A stretch of 64,000 bases of DNA from Gymnothorax reevesii (GCA_029721435.1 CM056573.1:99191447-99255446); one strand, 5' to 3'; counted from the first letter of the stretch, positions 36,001 through 51,000 are shown. Notes: generated by a model from the sequence alone, not told the origin. A program made the numbers and translations.

Positions 36001-39000
36001 GAGTTAAAACTACTTGGACTTAACTAGGACCCACTTACAGCTAACATGTAGCACATGTAGTACATAATACAATGAAGTGCCAAAATCCCTTCGTAATCAG
36101 TTTAAGTCCATATATTGCTTAAGAATGGAGTCCATTCTCTAACTTGCTCTGATTCACTCATTCTTTTTGGAATCTGAACTTGTCACCAATGTTCTGGTCG
36201 TTCAGTCTAACGTTGGTCGATCCTCCAATTCCAACGCGGGACGGTCCAGATCTCGACCATCACACAATAATTCACAATTTTTTTTTATGCAATTAGCACA
36301 TCTGGAAATTATTGTTGTCGTCGTTATTTTTACATTGAATACCTGTGTTAGAGGACACCGAGCTAGGTGATCGAGCGATAACAAAAACTAACATCCGAAA
36401 CTCAAAATATACGGTGACAAAGTGATTTTAAATTACACCATGTATTATATAATCTCCAGAGGTTGACCTTTGTCCACAGTGTGAGCAGAAACATATTTAC
36501 AATTACTTTCGGAAAAAATTCCGTGTTCAAACTCAACCAGTATGGAATGAAATCAGCACTTTTTTGGCTTGCCTTGATGTTTGTTGATGTTTGTATGGCA
36601 CAACAATGTTGAATGCTTTGTGGTTCACAAAATCATTGAAGCATGACCACAAGCGCAGACTATGCTTTGCTCAGTGGAGTAAAAACAAGGCCTGGGAGAT
36701 AAAGAACCTATACGATGTACAAGTTTATGAAAACATCTAAATGGCTTTTCTGAGAAATATGTAGAATATAATAATAGAGGCTTGAATACACCACCGTTGA
36801 CTGATCTTATCACATGTACAGATGATCCTGAGAGAGTTACTACATCCTAAAAAATTAACATGCAACTATATAGTATGTATAGTAACAATCTATATTTATC
36901 TAATCTAGTGGTTTCTGATGCTTATCCTTGGAGCACAAACCTGATACCAAATTCAAAAAATTTTGGACATATAACCATTGTGCTCCAAACCATCAATATA
37001 CTCCAAGACTCTTAAATTGGATAAGTATCTATAACAAGCATTCCATGTTTATTATTTAGTGATCAATTTTGACTCCCAAAGGAGATGGTGATAATTTCTA
37101 AATACAGGGATGGTTCCAATTTTCGCAATCCAGATCCATGTTACTAGTCTCACAATTTATCGACACTTGCACATTTAGCCAACTATATTGGATAACTCTT
37201 GAGAAAATATCTTAGTTGTGTTTTCATAGGAACCTGGCTGTTTTTCAAGACGAACTTTACAGTTTGCATCAATTTTGGTCAAGACGGATGCATTTTTCAA
37301 TAGAAAATTGACTGAAACTTCTTCAGTTTTTCACATATATACTTTTGTTTGGTATCAAAATGTACATCATGTTGTTTTGTAGCCATTAAAAATAATCTGG
37401 TTTTTCAGAACAATTTATGGGTATAAATATGGACATCGAGGCCTTGTCAAACAAAAATCTTGAAATAACTAAATAGGTCACAGTTCACTTTCTGTTTGCA
37501 AATTTCACATATCAAATCAATTTTCTGGACAGTCCCACAAGTACAAAACTCAAAACCAGTGAAGTTGGCACATTACGTAAATCGTAGATAAAAACAGAAT
37601 ACAATGATTTGCAAATCCTTTTTTCAACTTATATTCAATTGAATACACTGCAAAGACAAGATGTTTAATGTTCAAACTGAGAAGCTTTATTTTTTTTTTG
37701 CAAATAATCATTAACTAAGAATTTAAAGGCAGCAACACATTGCAAAAAAGTTGGCACAGGGGCCTTTTTACCACTGTGTTACATCACCTTTTCTTTTAAC
37801 GACACTCAGTAAACGTTTGGGAACTGAGGAGACCCATTTTTGAAGCTTTTCAGGTGGAACTCTTTCCCATTCTTGCTTGATGTACAGCTTAAGTTGTTCA
37901 ACAGTCCGGGGTCTCCGTTGTCCTGTTTTATGCTTCATAATGCGCCACACATTTTCAATGGGAGACAGGTCTGGACTACAGGCAGGCCACTCTAGTACCT
38001 GCACTCTTACTACGGAGCCATGCTGTTGTAACACGTGCAGAATGTGGCTTGGCATTGTCTTGCTGAAATAAGCAGGGGCGTCCATGAAAAAGACGTTGCT
38101 TGGATGGCAACAATTGTTGCTCCAAAACCTGTATGTACCTTTCAGCATTAATGGTGCCTTCACATATGTGTAAGTTGCCCATGCCTTGGGCACAAATACA
38201 CCCCAATACCATCACAGATGCTGGCTTTTGAACTTTGCACCTATAACAGTCTGGATGGTTCTTTTCCTCTTTGGTCCGGAGGACACGACGTCTACAGTTT
38301 CCAAAAACGATTTGAAATGTGGACTCGTCAGACCACAGAACACTTTTCCACTTTGCATCAGTCCATCTTAGATGAGCTTGGGCCCAGCGAAGCAGACGGC
38401 GTTTCTGGGTGCTGTTGATAAATGGCTTTCGCTTTGCATTGTAGAGTTTTAACTTGCACTTGCAGATGTAGTGACAAACTGTAGTTACTGACAGTGGTTT
38501 TCTGAAGTGTTCCTGAGCCCATGTGGTCATGTCCTTTACACACTGATGTCGGTTTTTGATGCAGTACCGCCTGAGGGATCGAAGGTCACGGGCATTCAAT
38601 GTTGGTTTTCGGCCTTGTCGCTTACGTGCAGTGATTTCTCCAGTTTCTCTGAACCTTTTGACGATATTACAGACCGTAGATGATGAAATCCCTAAATTTC
38701 TTGCAATAGCTCGTTGAGGAATGTTGTTTTTAAACTGTTCGACAATCAGCTCACGCATTTGTTCACCAAGTGGTGACCCTCGCCCCATCCTTGTTTGTGA
38801 ATGACAGCATTTTAGGGAAGCTGCTTTTATACCCAATCATGGCACCCACCTGTTCCCAATTAGCCCGTTCACCTGTGGAATGTTCCAAATAAGTGTTTGA
38901 TGAGCATTCCTCAACTCTCTCAGTCTTTTTTGCCACTTGTGCCAGCTTTTTGAAACATGTTGCAGACATCAAATTCCAAATGAGCTAATACTTGCAAAAA

Positions 39001-42000
39001 ATTACAAAGTTTACCTGTTTGAACATTAAGTAACTTGTCTTTGCAGTGTATTCAATTGAATATAGGCTGAAAAGGATTTGCAAATCATTGAATTCTGTTT
39101 TTATTTATGATTTACACAAAGTGCCAACTTCACTGGTTTTGGGTTTTGTAGATACATATACCCAGAAGATGGTTCAAATTGGGCTGTGGGCAAATTTGCC
39201 TATACCCTGCAAAACCTCCTCCTTAAAAAAAAAAATAAAAAAAAATGAAGGTTTAATAATCTCTGGCACCTTTCATTTAGTACTTAGTGCAACCATCTCT
39301 GGAAAGTATAACAGCATAGAGACTTTTCCTGTAATTTTAGAAAAGGTGAAGCCACACACAAGAGTATTTTGGACCATTCCTCTGAGCAGATCCTTTCAAA
39401 AGTCTTCACATTCTTGGATTTACATTGATAAACTGCCCTATTAAACTCAGCCCACTCTTTTCAACTGGACTGAGGCCTGGCAACTGGCCAAGTCCCAGCT
39501 TTCTAAAGGTGGCAACCAATTTGTAAGCCAAAATATCCTGAATCTTGGTGGAATTCATTATGCCATCAATTTTAACCAGTGCAGTTGGCACTCTTAAATT
39601 AACCCCTTAACACTCCCACGGCCCGAATATGGGCCCATCAGGGAAGTTAAAAACAAGAGAAGATTTCAATTTACCTTGAGTACGTCTTTTATAGGCATTT
39701 TAAGAAAATGTTACTGGAGAGGTAAGGGGTTAAAAAAGCCCCAAAACATGACTGATCCACCATCATATTTCACCATGGCTATGAGGTGCTTTTCCATGTA
39801 TGCATCGGTTTCCCTGCCAAGGCTGAAACGTGCAATTTTGGTCTCATCTGACCCAAGCACCTTGTTCCAGTCATAATTTAAGACATTTAGCAAACTCAAA
39901 GTGATTGTTTCTGTCTTCTGGTCAGAAAAGGCTTTCTCCTGACAACCTTTCCAAAGAGCCTGTGGTTGTGGAGGTGGCGCCTGATGGTGCTTTTTAAAAC
40001 ATCGCGACCCCAAGATGCCACCAAGGCCTGCAATTGTTTCAGTGATTTTTGGGGATTTTGTTGCTTCTCTTACCATCCTCCTCAGTATCTTGGGGGGCAA
40101 AATGCAGTTGCATCCTCTACCCTTGAGGTTTTCAACAGTTCCATATCTTTGCAATTTTTTGAAATAATTGCCCTGACAGTCTTCAGTGGCATATTAAATT
40201 TTTTGTCAATCTTCTTGTAGCCACTGCCAGATTTATGAAAGACCCTTGCCTTTGAGCTGACTTTGTTTTCTTCGTGGTGCTGGATGACAAAGGGATACTG
40301 CATGTGTGTTATCAAATATATTTGTCTTTCTTTTTAAAAACGATTAAACAATGACAATAAAAGTATTACTGAACAAATAAACATAAGCATTATTTTAGTT
40401 TTAAATTTTTATTTGTGGTTTTACCCCAGTCCATACTGTATTTCTGTATTGCTAGATGTTTTGCGAGTGCTGTTGGAGACAGACACAGGTCTCAAACAAT
40501 GTTCATTTTCTCCTGATCTGTTGGTCTTAAAATGCCATTGCAGCACCAGAATATTTAGAAGATATGTGGCCTGTGAAAAATAAGTCTAATATTTAATTCT
40601 GTGACACCGGGGCAAAATAATCAGTGATAATCTGTGCTCACGCTCACTTTTCCCCATTGGGATCAAACCATTCAGGACCCGCCGCAAGTCTATATGAAGG
40701 GGCGGGACACTCATGTAAGGCAGTGTTCTCACCAGCGTATTTTAGCATAGCAGGCCGCTACACTGTTGCCTGAAAAAATACGCCGTCTTGGCCCACTACG
40801 CTGTCTTTCAAGCTTTGTGCTTGCAAAGTTTGACACATTTTTCAGTAAAATATGCACAAATTTTCCTAAAAAAACTCGTCTCTCTACCATAGTCTTCGCT
40901 GCAAAAACGAATAGGGTATGGTTTGTTTTGACAGAAACAACCATGTGCACATCGTGATACGAGATTGTTAAGGAAAGAACAGGGAGTGCTTGATACTCCT
41001 GTCCTCCACCGAGGGTGAGTGATTAATGCAGCTTTCAGAACGTTGTAGAAGGATCACGTAAATAATTCTAGGATAACTGTTTTTTTCCAATTGGTTGTTG
41101 CCCTAAATCTTACCCAGATATGATAGTGCTATTATATGATAGGCTATTATGTAGCCCCTTTCCTTTTTTGATTGGCTGGCAGGTGGCAAGCTGCCACCCA
41201 GAACTCCAAGGGAGACGTGTTTGATTCCTGCCGTTTTCCACAGCTATAGCGGTGCTGCTGCGCATATTAGCCAACTGTTGAAAATTGTTTTTGTTTTAAT
41301 CATTTTTTTTTGTGTGAGAAATACTGTGTGGCATAAGTGCCTGACATCCGACTGAAATGAGTGATAATCACGCTCATTGCCTGAGACTTGAGAGCCCTGC
41401 ATTAGCATAAACCCTGAGTTCACATAAGAAGTTCAGCGGTTTTATTAGAGATTGTGTTAAAATAAAGAAATGTCATTTTTTTTGCATTTCACCTTTATTT
41501 TGAAAAGTATCAAGTAGTATCGAAAAGTATCGAAATTCATTTTAGCACCTGTATCTAAACAAAATTTTTGGTAGCGGGACAACACTAATACCCAGTTTAA
41601 TTACGATAGATGTTATTTACAATAATCTTTGAGGGTGCCATTAATTGAGAAACCATGATTTGGAGGAAACTAATTTTTTAATTAAATAAATAAATGATTT
41701 TGGTTGGTTCCACTGGAACATTTATATCGTACAGCATTTCTCACACATTGGTACTTAGAGTTTCTTTATAAAAATATATTTTTAAGAATTTTTATACATT
41801 GCCAGTCAGGAGCACCAGTAATTTTGGAGTCCAAAGTATATGGAACAATAGGGTCGTGTAGCTACTAGACAATATTGTGACAACCCACATAAGAGAAGCG
41901 TTTGTAAACATGAGTCTCATGAAGGCCGTGCCTCCTCAGGACACAGAATTGGTTGTGCTCACAGGGGGCCACCAAAACAACTGTAACAAATGAGATGATA

Positions 42001-45000
42001 CATCTGATGCTAAAACACTGATACTCCTGATATCACCATTCCAACAAAATCAATGTTACGGCCGAGTTAAAAAACCATTTTGCTAAATCTATAAAGTAAG
42101 TAGTTGGAAGACGTGTACCTGAGCCAGGGGTGGAGCTGCTAAATAAGACATTTGGAAGCAATTCAAAGCCCAGGTTCTTCTTGATAGACCGCCGCTTCTT
42201 GTTTGAGAACCCAAAACTATGAGCAGACTCGGGCCCAAGCTTTCGTTTGGTGTGTGGAGTCATAATCACCGGGGTAGATAAGCCTAAATAAATGTAAGAA
42301 AAATCAAAGTTAAATGCATTCAATTCAACAATACACACTGAACACAGCCAACAAAAGCAACTAGCGTAAGAAATTGAAAAGCAAGTTGAACAAGCAGATC
42401 CATTTAAGAAGCAGAGCAGGCCTCACTGATTCAGGTCACTAAAAATAATGAAAAAAGAACAAAAACAAAGCCAACAGGGGTAAATAGGAGCGTGAATGAA
42501 GATAATTTATTGCATGTAGAGTATACTGAGCAAGCACAACTGCAAAGTCAAAGGAACACAAGCAAAGATTAGTTAACAGAGCAGATTTGAGCCAATTTTG
42601 CGCATTACAAAAGACCAGCATCCAATGGACAAACCTGTAGATGAATGCATTCACAAAAAAATAATACAACTCAAACCACCCATCCTCAGTTACTTTATGG
42701 AGCATTTCACGATACTGTACATTAATAGTAATATCCCACCAGATTGCTTGAGAGGAACAGGACAGTTTGAACATGCAAAAATATCAAGAAGGCATAGCAG
42801 GAAAAAATTGAGAATGCAGGCAGTCTATACCTTAAAACCTACCTGATCTGTCAGTTTTGGGTGTATCTGTGGGTGTTCTATTATTTTTTAACTTATTCAG
42901 AGCTTCATTTACCACATCTGGAATGCAAGACATAATACCATTTCACGTGTGTGACATCTGAAGTTTGTCCAAGCAAAGAAATCTTCAGAGGACAAAAGCT
43001 GATTTGACTGGATTTACATTACCTGTTACACCTATTGACCTGAACTGTACACAAGATGATGGCAGATGAACAGATTATATTTGGTCAAAAACTCACCTCC
43101 AACACTGCGCCTCCTCCTCTTTTTCACCCCAGAGTCCGCGTCCCGCTCCTCGGAGAAATCTGGGAAAGGGGAACCCAGCCCCAGCATGGATGGGACCTTC
43201 TCCGAGATGAATGAAGGAACCACGCCTGAAAGAGTGGAGAAGCATTCAGGCGCTGCACCTCAGTGGAACTATGGGTATTCACACTGACAGAACCAGCACA
43301 CATAAGTGGGGTTCCCGTCTTACCAAAAGACTGAGCATTGTCGATGAAGCAGCGCACCACAGCAGCCTGTAGTCTGAGGCGCCTCTCTGTGCTGCTGGTC
43401 ATCTTCTCTGACCCTTCACTGGAATGGAGGAGGTTTGGGGCGAAGATTAATGAAAGGTTACTGCTGTCCATCTTGTTATCGGCACATCTGGGATGAAGAG
43501 GAAGGAGGGAGCAAACAAAAAGGCGAAGAGTGATCAAGGTCGCCGATTTGACCAGCAGTCCTACGAACATTCAGAAGTCTGCTGATGCATGCATGTAAAA
43601 GCGCCTCTACCTCAGTGAAACATTCCTGAGAAAAGCGAAGAAATAGCGCAACGTGTGCAAATTTCTCTCTGGCAGCAAGCAGGACAGCAGCAGGGTGGCT
43701 GGGGTCCTCTCTTCCACAGTGGGCAGCTGCTGTGCTTTCAGCAGCGCCTCTTGCAGCTCCACGGGTATGGCGGGTTCAGGCAGCTCGCGAAAGAACTGCT
43801 TCAGGAGGCCAGCAACATCACAGGGGAGTGCTGTGGGGATGCATTCCTCACCCTGGTCAAGCTTGGCCTGTAGGACCAAACGCAGTTGAACACACTAGTA
43901 CAATACAGATGGTTGAGGAGTCTGTTGCTGTACATGATGGCACAAATCGAGGAGAGTGAAACAAATTTTATTCACAGAAACAAGGTAGTAAGTATATTGT
44001 GACAAGATGCCATTCAGGACAATTCTTTATAATAGGTAAACAATTGACAATACACTGACCTTGGTTTGTCAGTAAACATTCGATGCTGGCCAATAGAGGG
44101 CATCGCCAATACGAAAAAAAATGCCCAGATGTAGCGCTTGTGGCAAAATATCTGGCTACATTCGAAACTCGCTCACTTCCGGTACGTTGTTGAAATCACG
44201 TTTAACATGAGCTACCTGCAGTTAATGAACGTACGCACGCATACATATGTATGGTCATTGTGCGTATAAATCTCATCCAGTGTCATTTCTCAAGTTTTTC
44301 CTCTGCTTATTTTCATTTGACAAACACATTGCAGCTTCACAGTAACGACCCATGGCCTTAATGACTACAGTTCAGTTATTGTTGGGCTCTGCAGAGACAA
44401 GCGAATGGTTTACTGAACTATCCCATAATGCATCTGAAACGGGGGCATGAATGCAACATCCGGGCATTTTTTTCGTATTGCCAATACCCTCTATTAGAGC
44501 AATATTCAGATCACTCCATATAAAATCAACCTATTCAGAATAAGGTTCTCCCCTGAACCCCACAGAATCAGCTGATTTGTTTTATACAATCACATTGGTA
44601 CGTTTGATATATCTGTGCAAAATTTCACCTTCATACTAGGGGTGTCAACATCTACACGTGTAAACGGTTATACGGATAACAAATCATAACCGTTTAGTAA
44701 AAATCAATAACCGTGTACACGTAATTTTTTCCTCCTCGTTCCTTTCTCACCAATACATATAGTCGCCTATTTTTAGGGGTGATAATGTTGCCTGAAAGCT
44801 TCAGATAATAACATTAACTAACAATACACTTAAATCTTCCCACCAGCGCAGTTATCCGCATACAGATGCATGGGGCGCAGTTACCTTTATAATAATAATT
44901 AAAAAAAAAAAAAAAAAACACAGCCAGTGTTGCGCTGCATCAAGAACAGGCTACGAGAAGAGCGCTGCGCTCATCATCTTCTCCATGTGCAAATGTCGTG

Positions 45001-48000
45001 CAGCTGAAAACAAAAACTGTTAATGGCTTGTTATTTTAGCCTATATTGTTGCGTGTTGTTGTATATTACATTGTTGGTTGGTGTTCTGTCGGCTTTTCAT
45101 GACCTGATCACGCATCCTTGTGTCTAAAGAGGAGGATTTTTTTCGCCAATTTTAGTGAATAATTGTGAGAGTCCCCCTCTACTTTTTTAACTTTGTGGAT
45201 TGTTATGGCCCCTAATTTGTTATTACATTTATAACACAACAGCAACAGCAAGGGATGACAAACACAGTTTTAACAACTAAAACACATTTAATTTTTAACA
45301 AAGACAAAGACTAATAACAACCTACAACTAAAGACCAAGATTGATAAATAAGAAAAAACAGAAATTATTACAGTCCCTTTTTGGTGGGGTGGCTTGGTGA
45401 TGTCCTGGATGAAGAAAATGCTCAAACACAGGCAAAGAAATCCACAAAAGAAACGTCACAGGTCTTGAACAGAATGGCAGGTCTGGTCATCTTCTTGCAA
45501 TTTCTCCTACTACTTTACTGTCTCAATTCTTTTCCCCATATACTCTCTTGCAGACCCCACCCACATCCAGACCTCCTCTCCCCAACCCCCTGAGACCTGC
45601 CCCAGACATGTCCAGGACATGTCCACACATGACTCCAGTCTGAGCTAAACAAAAAAAAGATAAATACTGCCATCTAGTGGCCTATATTCACATTACACCT
45701 CCATTCCAAAAGGGAAAAATTTTGACTCACAAAGGCAAAATTTTTCTTTTCAATACAAAATGGTTAAGTGAACACTTGTCTATATATACATATCATACAA
45801 TATTCAAACACATGATATATATATACACATTCAAACACGGGATAAGCAATCAGCAATTACATTGTCTGTACCCTTCACATGCTTAATTTCCAAGTCAAAC
45901 TCCTGTAAAATCAAACTCCAATTCAACAATCTCCGATTCTTGTTTTTCATCTTACTCAAAAACATTAACGGATTGTGGTCAGTGTACACAATCATTGGCT
46001 TTTGTCCTGTACAAACATAAACCTCAAAGTGTTGTAAAGAAAGGACCAGAGCCAACAGTTCCTTCTCTATTGTGGAATAGTTCCTTTGGTGGCGATTGAA
46101 CTTCCTGGAGAAGTATGCCACGGGATGCTCAATGTCATCAGAGTCACTTCTCTGTAGGAGCACAGATCCACAAGCTTGGTCGCTAGCATCGACCGCGATG
46201 GAGAACGGTTTGTTGAAGTCAGGAGATTTGAGCACGGGGAAGTGACACAGCAGAGACTTCAGGTGATTGAAGGCTCTCTGGCATGCATCATTCCAGGTGA
46301 ACTTTACGCCTTTCTTCAGTTGGTTAGTTAGACTGAGAGCAATCTCAGCAAAGTTCTTGCAGAACTTGCGGTAGTACCCGATCATTCCAAGGAAACGGCG
46401 CAAAGCTTTTTTGTTGTCAGGAACTGGAAAGTCCATGATGGCTTGGACTTTAGCATTTATGGGTGCCACCTTACCCTGGCCTATGACGTAGCCAAGATAG
46501 GTGACAGTAGCACAACCAAAGTCACTCTTGCTCAGGTTAACAGTCAGGTTAGCCTGGGTCAGGCGCTGGAACAACGTCTCTACATCTTTTAGATGTTCTT
46601 CCCAGGAGTCACTCCATGTGATCAGGTCATCGATGTACGCACCCGTGTGTGGGAATCCGGCGATTGTAGACTGTATCATCCTTTGGAACGTGGCTGGGGC
46701 ATTTTTCATGCCAAAGGGTAGGACTTCATACTGGTACAATCCAGATGGTGTGGCAAAAGCAGAGATGCTCTTGGCTCTCTCAGTTAAAGGCACACACCAA
46801 TAACCCTTCAATAAATCAATCTTGGTCAGAAACTTTGCTTGCCCTACACTATCAATACAATCATCAATCCTAGGTATTGGAAACACATCAGTTCTAGTTA
46901 CAGCATTGACTTTGCGATAATCTGTACAGAATCTAGTACTTCCATCAGGTTTTGGAACTAGCACACAGGGTGAACTCCAATCGGAGTTGGAGGGTCTGAT
47001 AATATCATGTTTTAACATGTACTCAACCTCTTTCTCAGCAATCTTTCTCTTTTCAGGATTCATCCGGTATGGATGCTGTTTTATTGGTTTGGCATCACCA
47101 ACATCTACATCATGAGAGGCTATAGTAACTCTCTTTGGAACATCAGGAAACAAATCCTCATATTTCTTGATCAACCTTTCAAACTGATCTCTCTGTGAGG
47201 GTTCTAAGTGCTGGAGTTTTACATCAAGATTTTGCAACACTTCAGTGTTTGACAATTTACATGAAAGAACTTCAGCTTTAATTCTTGGTTCATCATCTTG
47301 AAACTCCCCCTCATCTTCACACGTTTCGACCATTGGAGAATCTGAAGTGACAGCTGCAACCCTAGCATTTCTGTCATGATAAGGCTTCAGCATGTTAATG
47401 TGACACAGTTGTTTTGGTTTTCTCCTATCTGGAGTCTTCACAATGTAATTGAGATCATTGAGTTTTGTCAGAATTTCATAAGGACCATGAAATCTAGCCT
47501 GCAATGGATTGGACTGCAAGGGAAACAACACAAGGACCATTTCTCCTGGTTTAAACTCACGGCTTCTAGCCTTATGATCATACCAAGTTTTCATTTTTCC
47601 CTGACTTGATTTCAAGTTCTCTTTGGCAAGGTCACAAGCTGCACGCAATCTTTCCTTGAACTTGCTAACATAGTCTAACAGACTGATTTGCGGCTCTTCC
47701 TCTTGCCATTGTTCACTCAATAATAGCAAAGGTCCTCTCACTTCATGACCAAACACTAGCTCAAATGGACTGAATCCAGTAGACTCCTGCACTGCTTCTC
47801 TAGCTGCAAACAACAGCAAATGAACCCCTTCATCCCAGTCTTTCTCATGGTCATAACAATAAGTCCTCATCATTGTCTTGAGAGTGGAATGAAACCGCTC
47901 TAAGGCACCCTGACTTTCTGGATGATAGGCACTAGAAAGAATCTGTTTTGCACCTAGTTCATACACAACCTGCTGAAACAATCCTGAAGTGAAATTGCTA

Positions 48001-51000
48001 CCTTGGTCTGACTGAATTTCCCTGGGAAGGCCAAACAACGTGAAGAACTTTATCAAAGCCTTCGAGATTGCAGTTGCCTTGATGTTACGTAGAGGTATGG
48101 CTTCGGGGAATCTGGTAGATGCACACATGATTGTCAACAAGTACTGATTTCCAGATCTAGTCTTGGGTAATGGACCAACGCAATCAACAATGACCCTAGA
48201 GAATGGCTCCCCAAATGCTGGGATAGGCTGCAATGGAGCTACAGGTGGGTCTAACTGGTGTTTTCCGACTACTTGACAAGTGTGACAGGTTTTGCAAAAA
48301 TTGGAAACGTCTTTCCGAAGCCCAGGCCAAAAGAAGTGTTTCATGATCTTATCAACAGTCTTGTTAACACCAAGATGACCTCCTAAAGGTAAACTATGAG
48401 CCATTGTTAAGATCTCATTCCTATAGACCTTCGGAACAACAATTTGCCTGACCACTGCCCAATCTGCATTGGCAGGGATATCAGGAGGGCGCCACTTCCG
48501 CATCAACACACCATCCTTGAGATAATACCCAACTGGAACTGCATCTATTTCTTTTTCAGGAAGGGCTCTCCTCTTTAGTACACCAATTTCAGGATCATTA
48601 GTTTGCTCCTCAATCAACCGCTTTCTGGACAGAGACAAGTCTCCAGACACATCAGAATCACCAGACCCATCCGGCTGGCTGAATAGAGAACTGATAAAAG
48701 TATCTGATAAGTCCTCAAACGGAGAAACCATAGTAGGCCAATCAGAGTCATGAGGCGAACCACCTGAGTCCTGACTATTCAATGTACTGGACGGCACCAC
48801 AACATCATCTTCTTTAGCCTTCTTGGCCATAGTACGAGTCACTGCGCAAGAAGGATACAGAGATGGGTCCTCATCCCCATTTTCAGTGCTCGGCTGTGAA
48901 GTAAGATGTACAGGGGGAACTACTTTGCCCCCAGCCAGGTCATTGCCTAGCAACAGAGAAACACCCTTTATAGGTAGACTTGACATAAGTCCCACCTTTA
49001 CCTGTCCTGTAACTAAATCTGACTTCAAGAATATAGAGCGCAGGGGTACAGATACAGTCCTCCCTTCAATACCTTGTACAAGTATGAAATCCCCTGAAGC
49101 GGTCTCATCACGTAACTCCAAGGAGTCCATCAACAAAAGTGACTGAGAAGCTCCGGTATCCCTTAGGATATATATGGGGACAGGAGTAGTATGCTCATTC
49201 AGAGCCACAAATCCCTCTGACACAAATGGAAGAAATTCCTCCCTCACAAAGTCAGCTGTATTAGGCTTTTTAGCCCCACAAGAAGCAGGCAATTTAGCAG
49301 ATTGGTTATCTACTACAGGGGTTTCTAACCTTGTTTTCACAAAAGCATTTGGTTTGGTATCCTTTTCTTTTTCTTTCTTAGCTTTAAGGAACCAACAGTT
49401 AGTTGTAACATGACCAGATTTCTTGCAATAACTGCAAACTAGACCACTTTTGTCACTGTCAGCTTTCACACTTTGATCAGACCTATTACTGGATTTCTGA
49501 GCACCATCACCAGATTTGTCTTTGTCTTTGGGTGAGGAATCTTGGGTATCACCGTAACCCTTTTTCTGAAATTGGGACCATTTATTGTTACTGCTAGACT
49601 GAAATTTGGACTTATGAGTGAGAACATATTCATCTGCAAATTTGGCAGCTGATTGCAAGTTCAGTGCTTGCTTCTCATTAAGGTAGGTCTTAACATCATC
49701 CTTAACACAGTTCTTGAATTCTTCAACCAACACCATCTCTTTTAGTGAGTTGAAATCATCCTTGACCTCCATAGAAGTACACCAGCGCTCAAAGCAAACC
49801 TGCTTCTCATTAGCAAATTCAACATAAGTCTGATTTTCAGATTTCTTCAGACCTCTGAATTTCTGTCGGTAAGCCTCTGGAACCAACTCATAAGCTCTCA
49901 AAATAACCTTTTTGACAACCTCATAATCAGAGGAATCATCTGCAGACAAAGCCGAATAGGCTTGTTGAGCTTTACCCTTGAGGACAGTTTGCAACATCAG
50001 AGGCCAGTGTTCCTTTGGCCACTGGCAACTCTTTGCTACCTTTTCAAAACATTGGAAATAGTTGTCAACATCCTTTTCCGAAAATGGAGGCACCAGTTTT
50101 ACCTCCTGGCTAGCCCGAAATTTATTTTCAGTTGCAATTTTTATTTTTAGTTGCTCCATTTGGAGTCTTTCTTCTCTATCGAATTTCTCTAATTCAAAAT
50201 CTCTCTGTCTTGCAAATTTTTCTAACTCAAATTCTCTTTGTTTTTCTTCTCTTGCAAATTTTTCTAACTCAAACTGCCTTTGTTTTTCTTTTTCTTCCCT
50301 CTCAAATTCTCTTTGTTTTTCTTTTTCCTCCCTTTCTTTTTCTCTTTCTTCCCTTTCTTTCTCTTTTTCCTCCCTTTCTTTTTCTCTTTCCTCCCTTTCA
50401 ATCTCTAGCATTTTTAATTTAAGTTCCATTTCTATATTTGGATTTTCCACTGGAAACTGTTCCAGATCTCCTGGTGCAAACACATTTTCATCAATGTAAT
50501 ATTCAACTATCTCTCTAGCCAGTCTTGCTTTTCGCATGGCTGGTTTTACCTCTGTCAGCTCCAACTGTCTGCAAATTTCTAGCAGTTCTGTCTTTTTAAA
50601 AGACTTCAAAACCCCTACGGTTGGTGATGCCAAGAAATCATCCATTGCTGTTGTCAATATATATCTAGGAAAATTCACAAAAACAATTTCACAATTTGGA
50701 ATGTTAGATTTTCAATAAATTACTCACACAATGGTCTATCCCGGACCTTGAGCCCCCAATTTGTTATGGCCCCTAATTTGTTATTACATTTATAACACAA
50801 CAGCAACAGCAAGGGATGACAAACACAGTTTTAACAACTAAAACACATTTAATTTTTAACAAAGACAAAGACTAATAACAACCTACAACTAAAGACCAAG
50901 ATTGATAAATAAGAAAAAACAGAAATTATTACAGTCCCTTTTTGGTGGGGTGGCTTGGTGATGTCCTGGATGAAGAAAATGCTCAAACACAGGCAAAGAA

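Larger units (their letters stand above)
39190..41845 (-). mobile_element. Decayed Tc1-like transposon copy B with internal insertions
   Basis: Minus-strand fragments match Tc1 transposase: [20 protein letters not shown] (40082-40315), then [51 protein letters not shown] and [10 protein letters not shown] (39711-40154). The first catalytic motif reads GSDET where Tc1 has WSDE. Sequence from 41590 to 41845 matches the right part of copy A at 5450-5925. Two extra blocks interrupt it: a 134-bp TTAA MITE and about 1.27 kb at 40320-41590. Confidence 0.8.

Noticed and set aside
45381..45593. 70-codon frame, present again at 50942-51154
   Set aside because: Both copies are inside the LTRs and identical because the LTRs are. 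There is no sign of a separate protein.
50062..50499. 145-codon plus-strand frame rich in Ser, Leu and Phe
   Set aside because: It is the antisense of the Glu/Lys/Arg-rich gag coiled coil. Its low-complexity peptide is what that repeat gives on the other strand.
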